Below are positions 12,565-13,905 of a stretch of DNA of 13,905 nt, one piece after another. A model generated the notes under the pieces. It was given only the letters and a program-made list of their open reading frames with translations, had not been told where the DNA came from and did not search any database. Position 1 is the first letter of the stretch. Every line of letters starts with the position of its first letter. The position numbers were made by a program, and so were the translations under genes. The DNA is from JBFLVQ01 sp040758525 (lineage in GTDB: Bacteria > Acidobacteriota > Blastocatellia > Chloracidobacteriales > JADJPF01), in NCBI GenBank assembly GCA_040758525.1, contig JBFLVQ010000188.1:1-13905 (forward strand). The letters run 5' to 3'.

Positions 12565-13905
12565 TCAATAGTTGTAGAGAAAATCAGGACGGTTAAGAAG
12601 CGCCCATTGTAGATCAGCAATCGTCTCTTGGCCGCGCATTATGGGGTTTTTTAGGGTATCAATCTCCGCCGCACTAGGTAGTCGCCCAATGGTAATCAAG
12701 TATAGATAAGCGACACCCTGTTCTGGTGTTGCTTTGCTTTGATTGAGTGTACTAGCCAAAAGGTTTGGCAATCCATTCTCGTTATTAAGACGCCGTATCA
12801 GTAGATCGCTATTAAAGAGGCTCAGCGCCTGCGCGATCGAGCTGTTGTTAGAACGGAAGATAGCGTAGCGATCACCACGACCAAAATCTTGTAGGAATCG
12901 GTAGACTAAGTAAGGATCATCACTTGGACGTGGTCCACCACGTACATAGCTAGGCTCTTCAACACCAGGCAGTGCCATTGCCGAATTGAATGGTTTACTA
13001 AAGCCATAAGCAACATAGACACCTGGTCGCGCCGTTGCTGTAGTAATTGCATCCAGCACCTCTTCAGCCTGTAGCCGTCGCACCAACTTACGTGCATAGA
13101 GGCGTGTATACTCCTCTTTCCATTTTGACTCATCATAGCGAGATGAGAGACTATAAGCGCGCGAGCGTACGATCAGCGTGATTAATTCACGTAGATCATA
13201 GCCGCTCTTCTGGAAGAAGATTGCCAGATCATTGAGTAGTTGTGGATGTGAGGGTTGTAGTTGCCAAGGCTCGGCAGGTGGATTCTTAGGATCAAGACGC
13301 GCTAAATCAAAACCATCTAACGGCTCGACCAGTCCTAGGGTGAAGAAGTGTGCAAAGACACGATTAACAAAAGCACGCGAGAACTGTAAATCATTAGTGA
13401 TAAGGCGGGCCAATGCGGCGCGTGGATCTTCACCAGAGTTTGGTTTGCCTTCTCCAAACAGTTCATAAGATGGCTGAATCTCCCCACCATTACGGGGTGG
13501 GCGCATACCATCGCGTGTCTGTGCAAGATATCTGCCATTACGTTTATTTATTATACGTATGTTTTCAAACTCATCATCGGAGAAAATATAATCGGTCTGT
13601 GCATAGAAAGCGGCTAGCCCCCAATATTCGGCGCGCTTCTTATTTGTGAAATAGGCATTAACCTGCTCTAAATGGGCCTGGCCATTATGACAGGAGACAC
13701 AGACTGCCTGTACACCTAGAAAAGTACGTGTGGTCTCAGCCGCCAATTCATCATAAGCATCTTGCGCTATCTCTGTAGAATAGATAGGGCGCACTAAGAA
13801 GCCCCCCGGGCCTTCTATGTATTTACCTGTATAGGTAATAAAATCAGTAGCAATCTTGTTAAAAGGTCTGTTACTTGCGATCGCATCACGCAGATAAAGA
13901 TACTC
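12565..13905 (-). CDS. DUF1549/DUF1553 protein with c-type heme motif (5' end outside window)
   Basis: The frame is open to the right edge, giving 446 residues that lack the N-terminus; the GTG at 13794 is an internal valine, not a start. The fragment begins in the DUF1549 (PSCyt2) domain: EYLYLRDAIASNRPFNKIAT, then TRTFLGVQAVCVSCHNG with C69, C72 and H73 forming a CxxCH heme-binding site. DUF1553 (PSD1) follows: ARLITNDLQFSRAFVNRVFA and HFFTLGLVEPLDGFDL (roughly 130-165), SHPQLLNDLAIFFQKSGYDL (about 180-205), LVRRLQAEEVLDAI, and the typical end ALLNRPDFLYNY. These proteins occur mainly in Planctomycetes, Verrucomicrobia and Acidobacteria, are usually exported, and often precede a DUF1501 gene. 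Their substrate is unknown. A missing 5' part probably carries the signal peptide and perhaps a PSCyt1 domain. Confidence 0.85.
   Translation of the reverse strand, partial: EYLYLRDAIASNRPFNKIATDFITYTGKYIEGPGGFLVRPIYSTEIAQDAYDELAAETTRTFLGVQAVCVSCHNGQAHLEQVNAYFTNKKRAEYWGLAAFYAQTDYIFSDDEFENIRIINKRNGRYLAQTRDGMRPPRNGGEIQPSYELFGEGKPNSGEDPRAALARLITNDLQFSRAFVNRVFAHFFTLGLVEPLDGFDLARLDPKNPPAEPWQLQPSHPQLLNDLAIFFQKSGYDLRELITLIVRSRAYSLSSRYDESKWKEEYTRLYARKLVRRLQAEEVLDAITTATARPGVYVAYGFSKPFNSAMALPGVEEPSYVRGGPRPSDDPYLVYRFLQDFGRGDRYAIFRSNNSSIAQALSLFNSDLLIRRLNNENGLPNLLASTLNQSKATPEQGVAYLYLITIGRLPSAAEIDTLKNPIMRGQETIADLQWALLNRPDFLYNY

Noticed and set aside
1..13905. CRISPR arrays, tRNA or rRNA genes, and phage or defence genes
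   Set aside because: I looked for regularly spaced repeats, tRNA T-loop signatures and typical proteins on both strands and saw none.

Overview
The window looks like part of a bacterial chromosome from an Acidobacteriota-type organism, possibly the Blastocatellia side of that phylum. This is inferred from gene content only: a DUF1549/DUF1553 protein with a c-type heme motif, a PD40 beta-propeller lipoprotein, a secreted CarboxypepD_reg plus TonB_C protein, tandem Ig-like secreted proteins and a DUF1015 protein. No rRNA or other marker gene is present to confirm it. Base composition is moderate (roughly mid-40s % GC by eye). Clear AGGAGG-type ribosome binding sites precede several genes.

Layout. 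Positions 1-925 (minus) hold the N-terminal 308 residues of a lipoprotein with TolB-type propeller repeats, cut by the window edge. Upstream of it in the same direction is a small FmdB-type zinc-ribbon protein (1065-1370). A 355-base divergent gap follows, then a run of four exported proteins of unknown or loosely assigned function: two Ig-like domains (1726-2469, plus), a proline-rich protein with a possible STN-like fold (2636-3202, plus), a signal-peptide CarboxypepD_reg/TonB_C fusion (3215-3796, minus) and a 474-residue Ig/CARDB-like protein (3880-5304, minus). An endonuclease/exonuclease/phosphatase-fold protein follows (5507-6760, minus).

Positions 6761-7622 are gene-poor and include a decayed, frameshifted 5' fragment of an IS200/IS605-type tnpB gene (7400 to about 7560). 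This remnant abuts the 3' end of a large membrane glycosyltransferase of the GT39/GT83 kind (7623-9548, minus). The glycosyltransferase lies downstream of, and may be co-transcribed with, an ECF-type sigma factor (9664-10215, minus). The leader of the sigma gene carries several short perfect dyads. A non-coding stretch of about 480 bases separates it from a divergent DUF1015 protein (10695-11918, plus). A small conserved-looking protein of unknown function (11941-12348, minus) converges on DUF1015. The window ends inside a DUF1549/DUF1553 cytochrome-like protein (12565-13905, minus), which runs off the right edge.

Working together. Most products belong to the cell envelope: lipoprotein, exported Ig-like proteins, TonB_C-type protein, membrane glycosyltransferase and heme-motif protein. 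The ECF sigma factor may control some of them, but nothing in the sequence proves a regulon. I found no CRISPR array, tRNA, rRNA, intact mobile element or recognisable defence system. The best leads for new biology are the exported-protein cluster at 1.7-5.3 kb, the dyad-rich sigma-factor leader and the two long non-coding stretches.
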